Shown: positions 1 to 12,247, counted from the first letter of the stretch. The stretch: DNA of 64,000 nt from Ashinkailepas kermadecensis (GCA_034440615.1 JAOTOM010001643.1:1-64000), one strand, 5' to 3'. Numbers and translations: made by a program. The notes: generated by a model from the letters alone, not told the origin.

Positions 1-1890
1 CCAAGCGACAAATGCGACGGCACGCTCTCAACCACCGGCGCTCGCGGTGCATCCCCTGCACGTAGCATGCACCATGCTCAGCTCCGCCCCGTTTCCGGCA
101 GTTTCAACGGGATGCTCCTTTCTCAGGCACACCGTTCTCTGTCGTGATGTGACACAAAAACAACGTAAAACAATATATAGTAACTTAGCAGAGGCGATTC
201 CAGGTGGAGCAGAAAAGAGCGAGCAGCAATGAGCGTGGGGGACAAGCTACCCAAATATGCAACCCAGTGCATGGTATGCGGCGCTGCTATGCGCATGTAG
301 CATACCAAGCAGTACTGTGGTCACCTATGCATAGCATATAAGCGGCTGTGAAGCTCCACATGCTGCAGTTGAACCAGTATGCACCTGCTTGCAACGATGT
401 TTTTGCTCGTAGTGTGTGTACACGGGAGGTATGTGTGGAAGGAATGTTTTAGTCAAGAATGTGCTGTGATTGTTTTCGATGTTGCACGAATATGCATGCA
501 TGAAATACGAGAGGAACTTATCCAAGTTTCAACCTTTCACCAACAAATAGCAACCTCCATAAACCAACAAAAGGCTATTAAACGGCGTGTATCCCATCTG
601 ATTATTGATGAATTAATTGCACTCAGTATACACTGGATTCAATGTACACTAAAATGTACATTTGAAAAGTGTCCCTCCGATTACACACCAATGGACGACC
701 ATGGATTTGAATTAAAACCAAATTACATATGCATTACAGACATTATCCATCGTCCATAGTTCATAGTCCATAGTCCATTGGGCCTCCAGTGACATCAATT
801 ACAAACACACCGAGTCAGAAATCTGAGGACAGCGGCCGTTAACAAAATATCGGAATGTCTCCCCGCTTTTGGCTACCTGCATCCGCCATTGGCAACATTT
901 TCCACCCTTCATTTTAGAAATGTGGATTGCGTCACAAGAAATCTAACGCCGCCTTACGCGAATAAATCGACCTAGTAGCAGGGGCGGATCCATGAATTAT
1001 CATGGGAGGCACATGTCCGGAGGGGAGCCACTTTCTCTCCCGAGCTGTCCATTGGTTTATGTGCCAATTGCATAGTAATGAACCCAATTTCATAGCGGTG
1101 ATCAAAGCTTTGGCTCGCGACACTACCAGACGCAAATTGTTTGCTGGGCATCTGGGCAAAGCAGCGAGCGGAGCAGGGCACATGCAGTCGGTGGTTGGCT
1201 TTCGTCTCGTGGCTGGAAACACCACAGAGCTGATTGGCGAGAAATTGGCCGCTGTCAATATCAGCGGCAAACAGTGAGTCATGTACCAATTGGCTGTTGA
1301 TCTGCAGCGTGGCTCTTTAGCGTCAGATGCAGTCAATGGGAAGCTCTGTTCGCTGAACCATTCGAAGTGGCTGACGCCTGCCAGCCGCCCTGCTCAGAAT
1401 CCATATTTCATCTCAGCTATATTTCATCTCAATCTATGTTTCATCAGAGCAGCTTTCAGATGCTCCGGTGGATAGCCAGCAACCAGGGGCGGGCCCAGGA
1501 ATTGTCATGGTGAGGGGGGGGGGCACTTGTTCGAAGAGGTGCCACTTTGCCTTCCGAAGGCCGCCTTTGGCTGATAAAAAAAAATCGATGGGTGTGTGAA
1601 CTAGGGCTGTTGCGGACGCCGTGTTCAACCGCTAGTAGTGGACTGTATATATGTGGGTGGCGCCCTGCAGCATTGGGTAGAATGGCCAAGAGGCCTAAAG
1701 AGAATGGTATAGAAGAGAGAGCGAGGGAGAAGTAAGCGGGAACAACATGTGAAAGGAAATTATTTGAATAACAATAGGAATAGGAACAAATAATTGCAAT
1801 ATGAGAGGTCGAAAAGATGTGTGATGGGAGAATGTAAATAAATAATCGAAGTACCTAAATAAAGGTGGACGTAATAATAGAGGTTGTAGG
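1..1890. other. No supported gene; two transposon-terminus-like motifs
   Basis: I recognise no protein or RNA gene here. The sequence CAGGGGCGG occurs twice in the same orientation, at about 978 (continuing GATCCATGAATT) and about 1485 (continuing GCCCAGGAATT). Both are followed by a purine/G-rich stretch and then a similar GCCACTT segment. This looks like the end of a dispersed DNA-transposon family, but I found no matching inverted end, so the element is not delimited. Confidence 0.35.
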
Positions 1891-2260
1891 TTAGAGCTCC
1901 CCAATTCAAGGGAGACAAAGGAACTCTCCAATTCAAGAGAGCAGTGGCCTAATCAAGAACACTCCAATTCAAGAGTGAAGGAACCCTCCAATTCAAGAGA
2001 GCAAGGACCTAGATAAGAGCACTCCAATTCAAGAGTGAAGGAACCCTCCAATTCAAGAGAGCAGTGGCATTAGGAAATGAAGGAGTACGAAAAACGTGGA
2101 AAGAAAGCAGGAAAACAGAGTCAGGCACGGTGACCCAGCCGTGACGAGCAGTGCTGCGTGTGGTTCCTCAATTCACTTCTACTGATCACTCACTGTTCCA
2201 CTTATCACTTCAACACTCGCTCAAAGTACTCATTTCTATATTGGCGACGGCGAGACGGCA
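1730..2260 (+). mobile_element. Possible LTR end with primer-binding-like site
   Basis: At about 2240 the sequence TATTGGCGACGGCGAG resembles the TGGCGACG-type primer binding site that follows the left LTR in some Ty3/gypsy (Mag-like) elements. The preceding 500 bases are AT-rich and contain AATAAA-like signals and a 60-bp tandem repeat. I see no gag/pol frame downstream and no second LTR. This rests on one short motif and could be chance. Confidence 0.2.
1895..2075 (+). repeat. 60-bp tandem repeat, about three copies
   Basis: The block GGAACCCTCCAATTCAAGAG recurs at 60-bp spacing (about 1919, 1979 and 2039). Each unit contains two related sub-blocks, CTCCAATTCAAGAGAG and CTCCAATTCAAGAGTG, so the unit is itself an old dimer. 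Confidence 0.85.
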
Positions 2261-2363
2261 GAGGTGCAGTGCACCTGAAGAAGACGACGGAAGAAGAGAG
2301 CGAGAGGGTGTAGACGCGCCGCTTATATATGAAGGTAAGGGCCAGCTGAGACAAGGAGAGAAA

Positions 2364-2750
2364 GGGGTCACGGGTCGCATAACACCCCGCACCTGCGCCG
2401 CGGCCGGCGTTCAACAAATAGGCAGAACAAATACGGGCGACGCGACGGGGACGCCCCACAGGTCGAGCAAACACGTCGTCGCTAGACATGCGGTGTCCAG
2501 CCCGATGTCGCGGCTGCCCGCGAACGGCAGGCCACAGCACGACATGTAGTGTAAAAGGGTCAACGGGTCGCATAAACACCACACACCTGCGCCGCGGCCG
2601 GCGTTCAGCAAATACGCAGAACAAATATGAGCGACGCGACGGGGACGCCCCACAGGTCGAGCAAGCACGTCGTCGCTGGACATGCGGTGTCCAGCCCGAT
2701 GTCGCGGCTGCCCGCGAACGACAGACCACAGCGCGGCATGCAGTGTCTGT
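2364..2750 (+). repeat. 193-bp tandem duplication, GC-rich
   Basis: Two head-to-tail copies about 193 bp apart share long near-identical runs; for example CGGGTCGCAT occurs at 2371 and 2564, and GGACGCCCCACAGGTCGAGC occurs in both. Copies differ by scattered substitutions. Open frames across it (2205-2906 minus, 2488-3009 plus) repeat the same peptide twice and look like by-products of GC content rather than a gene. Confidence 0.85.
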
Positions 2751-3009
2751 CGGCAACAAGGGCCATCCCGGAGGGTTGCCTTTTCTTCCAAGTGTGCGCC
2801 TATTCCTCTCAGAGGGTGCCTCTGGCTGCAAGATTCGAGGAGAGGGTGTACTCGAGCCTTCCCAGAGGGTCGCCTTTTCCAGGACGAAAGGGCGCTCACA
2901 TCCCATGGGGTGGGCACATGTCTCCAGTGCCTCCCCTCCCCCTTGTATCCACCCCTGTCAGCAACATAGCACATTAGGTACTGATTTGGTTGCGAATAAA
3001 GACAAATGA

Positions 3010-3510
3010 AACTTATGCCAGAGTGTCAAAGAGCATGCTGATCAGCGCAACTCCTCTGCGATCACTGCCGGAATGCTAGAACCAATAATCATGATGATGC
3101 AGCGCAACGCCTACTGGTATCACCTAGAGGAAGTCCTGCTGACGGTGCTGAGTGAGGACGATGCCGGTATGAGGGCGGCAACAGTCAGCCAGGTTCTTCA
3201 GTGCCACCGCACGCCGCCGACGGAGGAAGTGCGACCATACAAACTACCATCAGTCAACTTTGAAGCGGCAAGATACCAAGACCTCATCGACTGGAGCAGC
3301 TACAGTGAGCCATCCCCCAAAAGAGATATCGGTGGGCAGGAGGTGATGTAGCTTGACGACACTCCTCTGGCTGTGCCCGCCTACCCAGCTCACACGTCAG
3401 CAGTGGAGCGGACAGTCAGGGTCGTCACCGAGTCGACAGGATTGGTGACAAGCGAGCATGAACGCCATAGCTTCATCTGTGCAAACATTAAAATGCCGTG
3501 CAACTATGCC
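3010..3510 (+). pseudogene. C-terminal fragment of a transposase-like protein
   Basis: One frame reads through about 3010-3510 and is interrupted by an in-frame TAG at 3349-3351. The part before the stop includes QRNAYWYH, LEEVLLTVL and FEAARYQDLIDW. The part after it includes AYPAHTSAVERTVRVVTES followed by HSFICANIK. From memory, this pattern (an aromatic QRNAY..H..N/EE-LL block, a Y-LIDW block, then HT.AVER.V+LVTE and a GFI.A.I block) ends a large family of uncharacterised arthropod and cnidarian proteins that are probably transposon-encoded. Only about 160 codons survive and nothing upstream resembles the catalytic part. The open frame at 3073-3351 is the first half of this relic. Family recall is unverified; the pseudogene call is firmer. 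Confidence 0.55.
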
Positions 3511-3609
3511 AAAGACGCATACCCAGCAGAACTTTTTCGCCATTGCGGCGGATGCAGAAGCTTCGGAATCGGGGCTGCAATCTTTCCTCCGCAAAGCATA
3601 CAGAACTGA

Positions 3610-4380
3610 GATGAGTCAAGAGTGGAAGCTGTGAGGAGGAGGGGTAGGGTGGGTTGTAAAGAATGCCTAGATGACCTGGATATGGATGTCCATCGACTAT
3701 TTTCTGTGTTATTTTGATGATTGAGCACACCTCGTTCCCATTGCATAGGTAATGCTTTAATGTGTTATTCGGTCTTATGCTATGTGTGGCTATAGCTGCT
3801 GACATCAAGCTACGGTTAACAATTAGGGTGTTTGCCATGCATTACTGGCTTCCACATAAATAACGATGAAATATACACAGACGGATTTGTTTCATCATGA
3901 GGAATCTAAAAATCAGCCAACTTGCGTTTACGGCACGGGACTTGCCATTGCATGGGAAAACGTCAGGTGACAACACTATTTCCAATGCGCAATTCGTTGA
4001 TCGCCTGACGCAGAATGAAAACTTATTCGTATCGGGTAAGGTCATCATTCTGGTGTTTTCTCGTCATCCGGCACCAAAATGCGACCATTCATACCCTCTT
4101 CATTTGTCCGAAACAAGCATGGCTATCTCATGTCAGGTGCATGGGGATGTCTGCGCCGAATCAACACGGCCTTCATAAGACACGGCCATGGTCTACCCGC
4201 CGAGGCGCTGTCGAATTTGCTCGCCAGCAGACAGCACTCGCACATCCGGAAAATGTCAGCCCGTGGGTAAGTTCGGACTGCTGCTCCCATGCGGCGAGAT
4301 ACAGCCACCCGGTGGTCCCGACGTTGATGAAGTTGAACCGGCGGCGCCGACTCGGTGTGGCCACTTTGGGATCGCTGCGC
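3610..4380. other. No gene recognised
   Basis: Short open frames on both strands overlap one another and none has a recognisable domain or codon signature. Confidence 0.4.
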
Positions 4381-4384
4381 AGTC

Positions 4385-4560
4385 GGTGACGCCCGAACTC
4401 AGAGCTCAGATGACGTCACCATGACCGACTCCGCCCCCAGGACCGGGTGACGTCGGAATTACAAAGTGACATGACGCCGCAGCGAGCGGCGCCACCTGCG
4501 ACCTTACAGCAGCCGTGTGGGACCCGCCAGCTCACTGCAGGTGACGCGTATTTATAGACG
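4385..4560 (+). promoter_or_regulatory. CRE-rich TATA promoter-like block
   Basis: Five TGACG cores lie within about 160 bases: GGTGACGCC near 4386, a full palindromic TGACGTCA near 4412, GTGACGTCGG near 4448, ATGACGCC near 4471 and GTGACGCG near 4542. A TATA-like TATTTATAG follows at about 4549. The spacing is what a CREB/ATF-responsive Pol II promoter would show, and it points rightward into the 25-bp minisatellite. An LTR U3 region is an alternative explanation. No transcript evidence is available. Confidence 0.35.
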
Positions 4561-4617
4561 CCGAGCTGAGAATCCATAGCCGGCTGCCGTCAGCCACCTG
4601 TCTGGAGGCGTCGACGA

Positions 4618-4855
4618 GTGCTGCCGAGAACAGTCAGAGCCGCCGCTGCCGAAAACAGTCAGAGCCGCCGCTGCCGAAAACAGTCGGAGCCGCCGCTGCC
4701 GAGAACAGTCAGAGCCGCCGCTGCCGAAAACAGTCAGAGCCGCCGCTGCCGAAAACAGTCGGAGCCGCCGCTGCCGACAACAGTCAGAGCCGCCGCTGCC
4801 GAGAACAGTCAGAGCCGCCGCTGCCGAGAACAGTCAGAGCCGCCGAGCGGCGCCA
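4618..4855 (+). repeat. 25-bp GC-rich minisatellite, about nine copies
   Basis: The unit CAGTCAGAGCCGCCGCTGCC plus GAAAA or GAGAA repeats every 25 bp (for example at 4681 and 4706). Because 25 is not a multiple of three, the open frame at 4618-4860 cycles through three peptide phases with a 25-residue super-period. This is a repeat, not evidence of a protein. Confidence 0.9.
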
Positions 4856-4867
4856 ACTGACCGCGCG

Positions 4868-5357
4868 CGGTGTACGTGTGTATGTGTGTGTGTGGTGTAT
4901 GTGTATGTGTATATGTGTGTGTGTGGTGTGTGTGTATGTGTATGTGTGTGGTGTGTATGTGTGTGTGTGGTGTATGTGTGGTGTAAGTGTATGTGTGTGT
5001 GTGTATGTGTGTGTGTGTGTGTGGTGTGTGTGTGTATGTGTGTGTGTGGTGTGTATGTGTGTATGTGGTGTGTGTGTGGTATGTATGTGTGTGTGTGGTG
5101 TGTGTGTAGTGTGTATGTGTGTATGTGTATGTGGTGTATGTGTATGTGTGTATGTGTGTGTGGTGTGTGTATGTGTATGTGTGTGTGGTGTATGTGTGTT
5201 TATGTGTATGTGTGTGTGTGTGGTGTGCATGTGTGTATGTGTATGTGGTGTATGTGTATGTGTGTATGTGTGTGTGGTGTGTGTATGTGTATGTGTGTGT
5301 GGTGTATGTGTGTTTATGTGTATGTGTGTGTGTGTGGTGTGTGTGCATATGTGTGTG

Positions 5358-5388
<31 letters not shown>

Positions 5389-5475
5389 GTGTATGTGTGT
5401 ATGTGTGTGGTGTGTGTGTATGTGTGTGTGTGTGTGTATGTGTGTGTATGTATGTGTGTGTATGTGTGTGTGTGG

Positions 5476-5522
<47 letters not shown>
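4868..5522 (+). repeat. TG/TATG microsatellite, about 650 bp
   Basis: The tract is almost pure alternating TG broken by TATG, TGGTG and a few TT interruptions, ending in an uninterrupted (TG)n of about 40 bp. Higher-order repetition is visible: a block of about 100 bp near 5119-5217 recurs near 5233-5335. Cysteine/valine-rich and threonine/histidine-rich open frames on both strands are artefacts of this tract. Confidence 0.95.
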
Positions 5523-5523
<1 letters not shown>

Positions 5524-5760
5524 CATGTGTGAAGACTCTCCCGGAGGTTGGGGGGTCAGGACTCTTTCTGGATCGATGGACCCTTCATGGATTCTCACTG
5601 GAAAACACTTACTTCAGAATAAAAATAAATCTGAGTGCAGTGTAGCGAATGGGAAGGGCTGAGAACACTGCGAAATCGATGTCGTTTTAATTTTGGATTG
5701 GATTTCTGGAGGAAAATTATTGCTGCTGGACCCCGTGAAATCCCGATAGTTCGTCATCTA

Positions 5761-5816
5761 TGGTGTATGTATGCATGTATGTATGCATGTATGTATGTAT
5801 GTATGTATGTATGTAT
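5761..5816 (+). repeat. TATG/CATG tetranucleotide microsatellite
   Basis: Tandem GTAT with a few GCAT units. The same tetranucleotide resumes at 10248, directly on the far side of the 4.4-kb hAT-like element, which indicates one microsatellite split by an insertion. Confidence 0.9.
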
Positions 5817-6060
5817 CAGACTTGTTCTCGACTCATTTTTTTTAGTCGACTCACATGTGACTCATATATCTTGAGATCTGATTCGACTCATGATTCAGAG
5901 CAGGCCAAAATTATTTGATTCGACTCAATTCAGACTCAGAGCTCACAAAGCATGATTCGACTCGCGACTCAAACAGACTGACCGAAATTTGAATCGATTC
6001 AGATCCGACTCAGTTGTATCAGACTCATGAGCCATATGATTCAGTGTGCAATACCCACAC

Positions 6061-6211
<151 letters not shown>

Positions 6212-6556
6212 GGTGACACTTATTTTCGAAAGTTTGAATTTTTATCGGGACGGGCGCGTTTCTGGTTCCATTCCAGCAAAAATATCGTGTGTAAAATATT
6301 TGTGAAATGAAACAATACTTAGAACTGCCTCAGTGCGGTCAAAGTTAGTATATTTTCTCGAAAAGTAGAAATTTTAGAATATGATGTTCTATGCCTCTAG
6401 CAAATAAAATATCACTTCTAGTTTGCTCAAACTACTAATCATGACCTAAAACATATAACTGGACTTCATACTTTCAACTCTAGGTCCCCCTCAATTCGAG
6501 TATTAGCCCCTCAAGGGGGGGGGGGGGTATCATGGGCGCCCATCTCTCACTCATTG

Positions 6557-8470
6557 TTGCCTACTTTGTAGAGGTCACGGTGGACTTGCGGGCGGTTAGG
6601 AAGTCACAGCGGTGCTTCTCGACCACTTGTACAAGGAACTGCCTTTTGTCTTCACTCTTGGTAAGGGCCAGGTTGAAAGACTGCATCAACGCAACCCCGC
6701 GCTCCACGAAGTCGTTGACGACTTGAAGGGGCTGGACTCGGCGGGATGCGGCGATGAAGGCTGGGTCCGTCGGCCACTCCTCCGGATCCTTGAGCAGGAA
6801 GACGGTGCTGATGTCCAGAATCTTGAAGAACTTCTTTGATGTAGTCGTTGTGAACTTGGCCAATGTCTTGTTGGCGATTGAGGCGGTGGACAGGTCCACA
6901 TTGATACGCCGTGGGGATCCTCCGATCCTTCCTCTTCTTCCATCGCTTTAATCATCTTCCGCTTTGTCGCGAAGTCGATCCCCTCGTTGAAGATGGCCAG
7001 GGTGACGAGGCGCTCGCCCAAGTACCATAGGTGCCTGGCGAAGACTCGCCGTCGCCTTGGCCACCGCTGAGTCCGGATAATAGACGAGGGCCTTGAGCAG
7101 CGCGAGGTCCGCGGCTGGGGCCGTTGCCGGAAGCGGCGCTTTGTACCAGGCCGTCACGTAGATGGACACGGCGAAAATGGTGAATCGCCGAATTCCAGCC
7201 GCTTCGCCTGACGACATCTGAAACTGTTCCCGGAACAGGAACAGTTTGATGGCATAGATGACTTTTGCCATCCAGCGCGCGCGATGGAAGGCGCCGGGAC
7301 GAGCGAACCGGGCACCCCGGACCGCCCAGCACAATTACAAAGAGCTCCAGAAGCTCCCTGTAGTCATCACGTGGATGTAGCAGGTCGTCACGGGCGTCCT
7401 TCAGGTGCTGCGGCATGGTTACATCCTCGAAGGGCTTCGCTTTGGTTTGATCGATGAAGTCCCACTGGGCGGCAAATCGTTTGCACAGGAGGATGTCAGG
7501 ACCAGTAGAGGGACCGAGGCACGCCGTGAATGCCTTCCCGCACACCAGTTCGTGGATGTGGTGGCGGCAAGCCAAATGAAGCACTGTCTTCTCGAGTTTC
7601 TGCTCAATGATAGAGCAAGCTCCTAAGAGTCCTGTGTTTGAGGCGGTGGTGTCAAAAGAGAAAGCACAGATCCGTCCCTTGATGTCCCAATCCTCGAGGG
7701 CAGAGAGGACGGCTTCCGCCATGGCGCGGCCGGTGCCGTCGGGGAGGTTGGGCACAGCCAGAAGCTTGTCGACGTTCTCCCCAGACACCAGAACTGGAAG
7801 GCGATCTTCAGCAGGGCCTCCGTCAGTCGCTGGTACGAGTTTCCCGTCCCAGTGAACGGTCAGCGGCACAGTAGGATGGAAGGCTGCCTTCATTTCCGCT
7901 GCTGCCATACCACGAAACTTTGCTCGGTCGTGGCGGGATGATTCGCGGTTCAAGACCAGCTCCTCAGGGTCGTGGCCCAAGCTCCTCGCAGCCGCCGACA
8001 TGAAAAAAAAACACCTCGGTCGGTAAGTTTCGTCCGATCCATCGCTGCGGGGAGATCAGGGGTGATCATCTTTTTCGACGTGCGGAATCGCTTGGGTGGT
8101 AAAGGGGTCGTAGATGCTTCTGCATTCGACGTGGACGGGCGCGGGAAAGAGAGCTCTTCCTCTTCTTCTCGGCGACGACGCCGTGTCGGTGACCGAGTCG
8201 GACTGCTTGCACCTGAGCTGGAGCTCGATGCCAGTGCGACGAGTTCTTATCGGCTCTCTCTGTTCGCCCTTTCAGCATCTTGCTGGCGGCTCCTTTCCGC
8301 TTCCTGTCTCCTCGCACGCTCCTCCTCAGTGTGCAGCGTCATGTCACGTGTGGAGTAGATGCGGCCGCGCCGCACCTCGGCCCTTTGTCCCGTCAGGAAC
8401 TCCCTGTCCTCTTCGATTGTGATTATCGACATCGCCTGTTCGTTCGTTCGTTTCGACAAAGCCTTAAAAT
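6557..8470 (-). pseudogene. Broken DDE-type transposase-like gene of the nested element
   Basis: The longest open piece (6952-8001, 349 residues with its out-of-frame tail) contains HWDGKLVPA, RLPVLVSGE, then FDTTASNTGLLGACS and LACRHHIHELVCG, followed by FAAQWDFID. The order Asp-rich strand, FDTT-NTG, CRHHI.E is a signature I remember from uncharacterised invertebrate transposase-like proteins. The sequence then shifts frame near 7320 (YVTAWYKAPLP, APAADLALLKAL), again near 7025 (LGERLVTLAIF, KRKMIKAMEEEE) and again near 6905 (NVDLSTASIANKTLAKF). An Arg/Glu/Ser-rich N-terminus lies in other frames at 8066-8470. At least three frameshifts make it inactive. It lies wholly inside the inverted repeats, so it is this element's own gene. 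Confidence 0.7.
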
Positions 8471-8595
8471 GGATATGTGCATAGAACATTTTCTACTTAG
8501 AATAACATGTTATTTCTCCTGTATCAATATTTGGATAAACTCATGTTACGCCCTGTATAATACCTCATTTTTAGTCTTCTGTACACCAGTGCGGA

Positions 8596-8650
8596 AGACT
8601 AAACCAACGACTCTGACCGTCCGTCTGTCTGTCCGTCTGTCTGTCTGTTA
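8596..8650 (+). repeat. GTCT microsatellite
   Basis: Short tandem CTGT/CCGT tetranucleotide run inside the nested element, between the transposase remnant and the right inverted repeat. Confidence 0.8.
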
Positions 8651-8887
8651 TCATTTTTCAACTCCGAAACTACAACAGCTATCGAAACTAAAACTGGCAT
8701 GATAACAGAACGCCATGAGTACTTTTCGACAAAAAGTATAAACTTTGACCTCGTTGAGGCAGTTCTAATTATTATTTTATTTCAAAAAATATTTTACACA
8801 CAATGTCTTTAGACGGAATGACACCAGAAACCCGCCCGTCCCGATAGAAATTCACAAAAATTAAAATACCCTCAAATAAGTGGCACC

Positions 8888-9325
<438 letters not shown>

Positions 9326-9341
9326 TGTCTTATATAATGCA

Positions 9342-9525
9342 ATGTGAAAACAAAGTTATAGCAAAGATAATTTATTCGACAGACGTTTCGATGTCAGCGC
9401 ATCTTCATCTGTGTCTAATTAAATAAGGGAATTAGTATACATTTAGACACCAACGAATATGCTTTAGCATCGAAACATCTGTTGAATATATTATTTTTGC
9501 TATAACTTTGTTTTCACCTCACATT
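9342..9525. repeat. Inverted repeat with ~52-bp arms
   Basis: The left arm runs ATGTGAAAACAAAGTTATAG (9342) to ACGTTTCGATG (about 9393). The right arm from CATCGAAACATCTG (about 9468) to CTTTGTTTTCACCTCACAT (about 9523) is its diverged complement. The roughly 75-base spacer contains an ATCTTCATCTG motif. The CGTTTCG + CTTCATC combination is reminiscent of Penelope-like element ends, but no coding sequence supports that here. Confidence 0.65.
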
Positions 9526-10255
9526 ATTTATCATTCGTCTACACTGTAATGGTTGGTATATATATATATATACAAACGAAGTGGAGTTGCAAGCACCACA
9601 ACTAAAAAAGAAAATAAGGATCTAATGCATTACAAAACTCTTGTAGTGACGTTAGTCTTACTACATATCAGACGCGCGTATGACAAATAACAAACCAACG
9701 CAATTTTATTCAGTGCAGATACCTAATGCAGTGCGGGACCGTTTCGGTTCCATATTATTTTTCACAATCACAACCCATTGCTGTGCTGTGTTCCTGGCAC
9801 TAGGATTGACTCATGCATTGATACTGATTGTGAATACCAAGCTTAACATTAATACTTATTTGTAGTTATTGTCATTGGTTTTTGGTAAATAACTTCAATA
9901 CCCCTCATTCTTTACTCACTGGCAGCTGACAAGTTGACAATTGTATTGCTGAGCATGAATAATTATGCTGTGTTTTTACTCCCTACTTTGTGCCATAGCA
10001 TACTATTCACAAAGATACATGCTTTATATAATTTGTTCATGACTTGCATTTGAGTCATAAGACTCAAATAACTCATTGTGATTTGAATGATTGACTCATG
10101 ATTCAACTCATTTTTTTAGAAAGATGTGATTCAACTCACGACTCAATATATATTTCGGGGAAAAGAATCGATTCAACTCGTGACTCATCCAAAAACGATT
10201 GATTCATGAGTCGATTCTCGATTCAACTCGAGTCGAGCACAAGTCTCGTATGTAT

Positions 10256-10790
10256 GTATGTATGTATGTATGTATGTACGTATTCAATACTCGTCAAAGT
10301 CCTGGTGGTGCGTCCGCCGATAGAAAAGCATCGGACACGTGTGGATCAGAACCAGCGGCACCCACATCGTTCTCACCAAACTACGAGTCAGGTCCTTCGC
10401 TTCTGACCACTCAGCAATACACATCACCAGTTTGTGAAACATATTTTAATTCCCCTTGCCACAAAGAGCATCCAGCATGCATTCCACATGACTCTTTCCT
10501 GATGAAGCTTCTTCATCCTTCCTGCTTCGAAGTTCACTGAGGGAAAAAAAAGGTGAAAACCACTGCACTTTTCCGAACCGATGTCGTTTTCGTTGCTGCA
10601 GGGCTGGACATTCTATGGACATAGCTCAATGGCGATGATTGAGCAACACATTAATTTGGAGCACATTTTTAAGTTCCGACTCATAGGGGCTCAATGCTAA
10701 AGTGCAGGATAACCGACGAATCCAGCGGTAATTCCCCTGGATTCTTTCGACCCGCCCCGACTGACCTCTGAAAATCCATTAGTTCTCCGA
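10256..10790. other. No gene recognised; continuation of TATG microsatellite then unique sequence
   Basis: TATG units continue for about 30 bases. The open frame at 10199-10540 merely reads through the transposon end and the microsatellite. Confidence 0.4.
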
Positions 10791-10794
10791 GTGT

Positions 10795-11055
10795 AAGGGA
10801 GTGTGCGTACGCTGTCAGTTCTGCCGCAGGTAGGGGAGTGTGTGTAGGCTGTCAGTTCTGCCGCGGATAGGGGAGTGTGTGTAGGCTGTCAGTTCTGCCG
10901 CTGGTAGGGGAGTGTGTGTAGGCTGTCAGTTCTGCCGCGGGTAGGGGAGTGTGTGTAGGCTGCCAGTTCTGCCGCGGGTAAGGGAGTGTGTGTAGGCTGC
11001 CAGTTCTGCCGCGGGTAGGGGAGTGTGTGTAGGCTGTCAGTTCTGCCGAGGGTAA
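10795..11055 (+). repeat. 37-bp minisatellite, about seven copies
   Basis: The unit GTAGGGGAGTGTGTGTAGGC plus TGTCAGTTCTGCCGCGG repeats every 37 bp (GGGGAGTGTG at 10870 and 10907). One further unit is stranded inside the following 32-bp array at about 11290-11340. Confidence 0.9.
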
Positions 11056-11084
11056 GGCCGTTCTGCAACCAATCTTAACACTTG

Positions 11085-11925
11085 GTTGCAGAAGAGGCAT
11101 TGCAAATACCATCCACAGTGTGTGGTTGGTGATGCAAATACCGTCCACAGTATGTGACTGGTGATGCAAATACCGTCCACAGTATGTGACTGGTGATGCA
11201 AATACGTCGTATGTGACTGGCTGCCAATTCCGTCCACAGTATGTGACTGGTGATGCAAATATCGTCCACAGTGTACTGGCTGTCAATTCCGTCCGCGAGT
11301 AGGGGAGTGTGTGTAGGCTGTCCACAGTGTGCTGCGCGGGTAGGCAAATACCGTCCACAGTATGTGACTGGCGATGCAAATACTAGCTGTCCATTTCAGT
11401 GTGACTGGCGATGCAAATACCGTCCACAGTGTGTGACTGGTGATGCAAATACCGTCCACAGTGTGTGACTGGTGATGCAAATACCGTCCATAGTGTGTGA
11501 CTGGTGATGCAAATACCGTCCACAGTATGTGACTGGTGATGCAAATACCGTCCACAGTATGTGGCTGGTGATGCAAATACCGTCCACAGTGTGTGACTGG
11601 TGATGCAAATACCGTCCACAGTGTGTGACTGGTGATGCAAATACCGTCCACAGTATGTGACTGGTGATGCAAATACCGTCCACAGTGTGTGACTGGTGAT
11701 GCAAATACCGTCCACAGTGTGTGACTGACGATGCAAATACCGTCCACAGTATGTGACTGGCGATGCAAATACCGTCCACAGTATGTGACTGGTGATGCAA
11801 ATACCGTCCACAGTGTGTGACTGGTGATGCAAATACCGTCCACAGTATGTGACTGGTGATGCAAATACCGTCCACAGTGTGTGACTGGCGATGCAAATTC
11901 CGTCCACACTGTGTGGCTGGTGGTA
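11085..11925 (+). repeat. 32-bp minisatellite, about 25 copies
   Basis: The unit GATGCAAATACCGTCCACAG plus TRTGTGACTGGT repeats every 32 bp (CGTCCACAG at 11581 and 11613). The main variation is GTGTGTG versus GTATGTG. Minus-strand open frames of 180-208 residues reading CITSHTLWTVFASPVTHCGR are pure readings of the array. Confidence 0.95.
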
Positions 11926-12135
11926 CATACAAGGTCAGTACCTGAGACGTCACATTAACTGTGCAATGCTACGTTAACTATGCCTATTTGTAATGTTCAC
12001 CAAATAAAGGCACTTGTGTTTCAACATCCGACGTTCTCCACTTGCAAATTTTAGGCAGCTCACGGCAAGCATGTGTAGTTTTGAGTATAATACAGCATAA
12101 AGTAAACACTTCAAACGTAAGTAATGAGGAGGTAC

Positions 12136-12198
12136 CAACAACAACAACAACAATAATAATAATAGTAATACTGCTATCACTACTACTACTACTACTAA

Positions 12199-12247
<49 letters not shown>

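Noticed and set aside
2205..2974. Minus-strand frames of 187 and 233 residues
   Set aside because: They span the GC-rich 193-bp tandem duplication, overlap each other in different frames, and repeat the same peptide without any domain.
4784..5662. Cys/Val-rich and Thr/His-rich proteins of up to 258 residues
   Set aside because: Translation of the TG/TATG microsatellite; no start context, no domain.
11283..11953. Minus-strand repeat proteins of 180-208 residues (SHTLWTVFASPVTHCGR)
   Set aside because: Pure translation of the 32-bp minisatellite, open in three frames at once.
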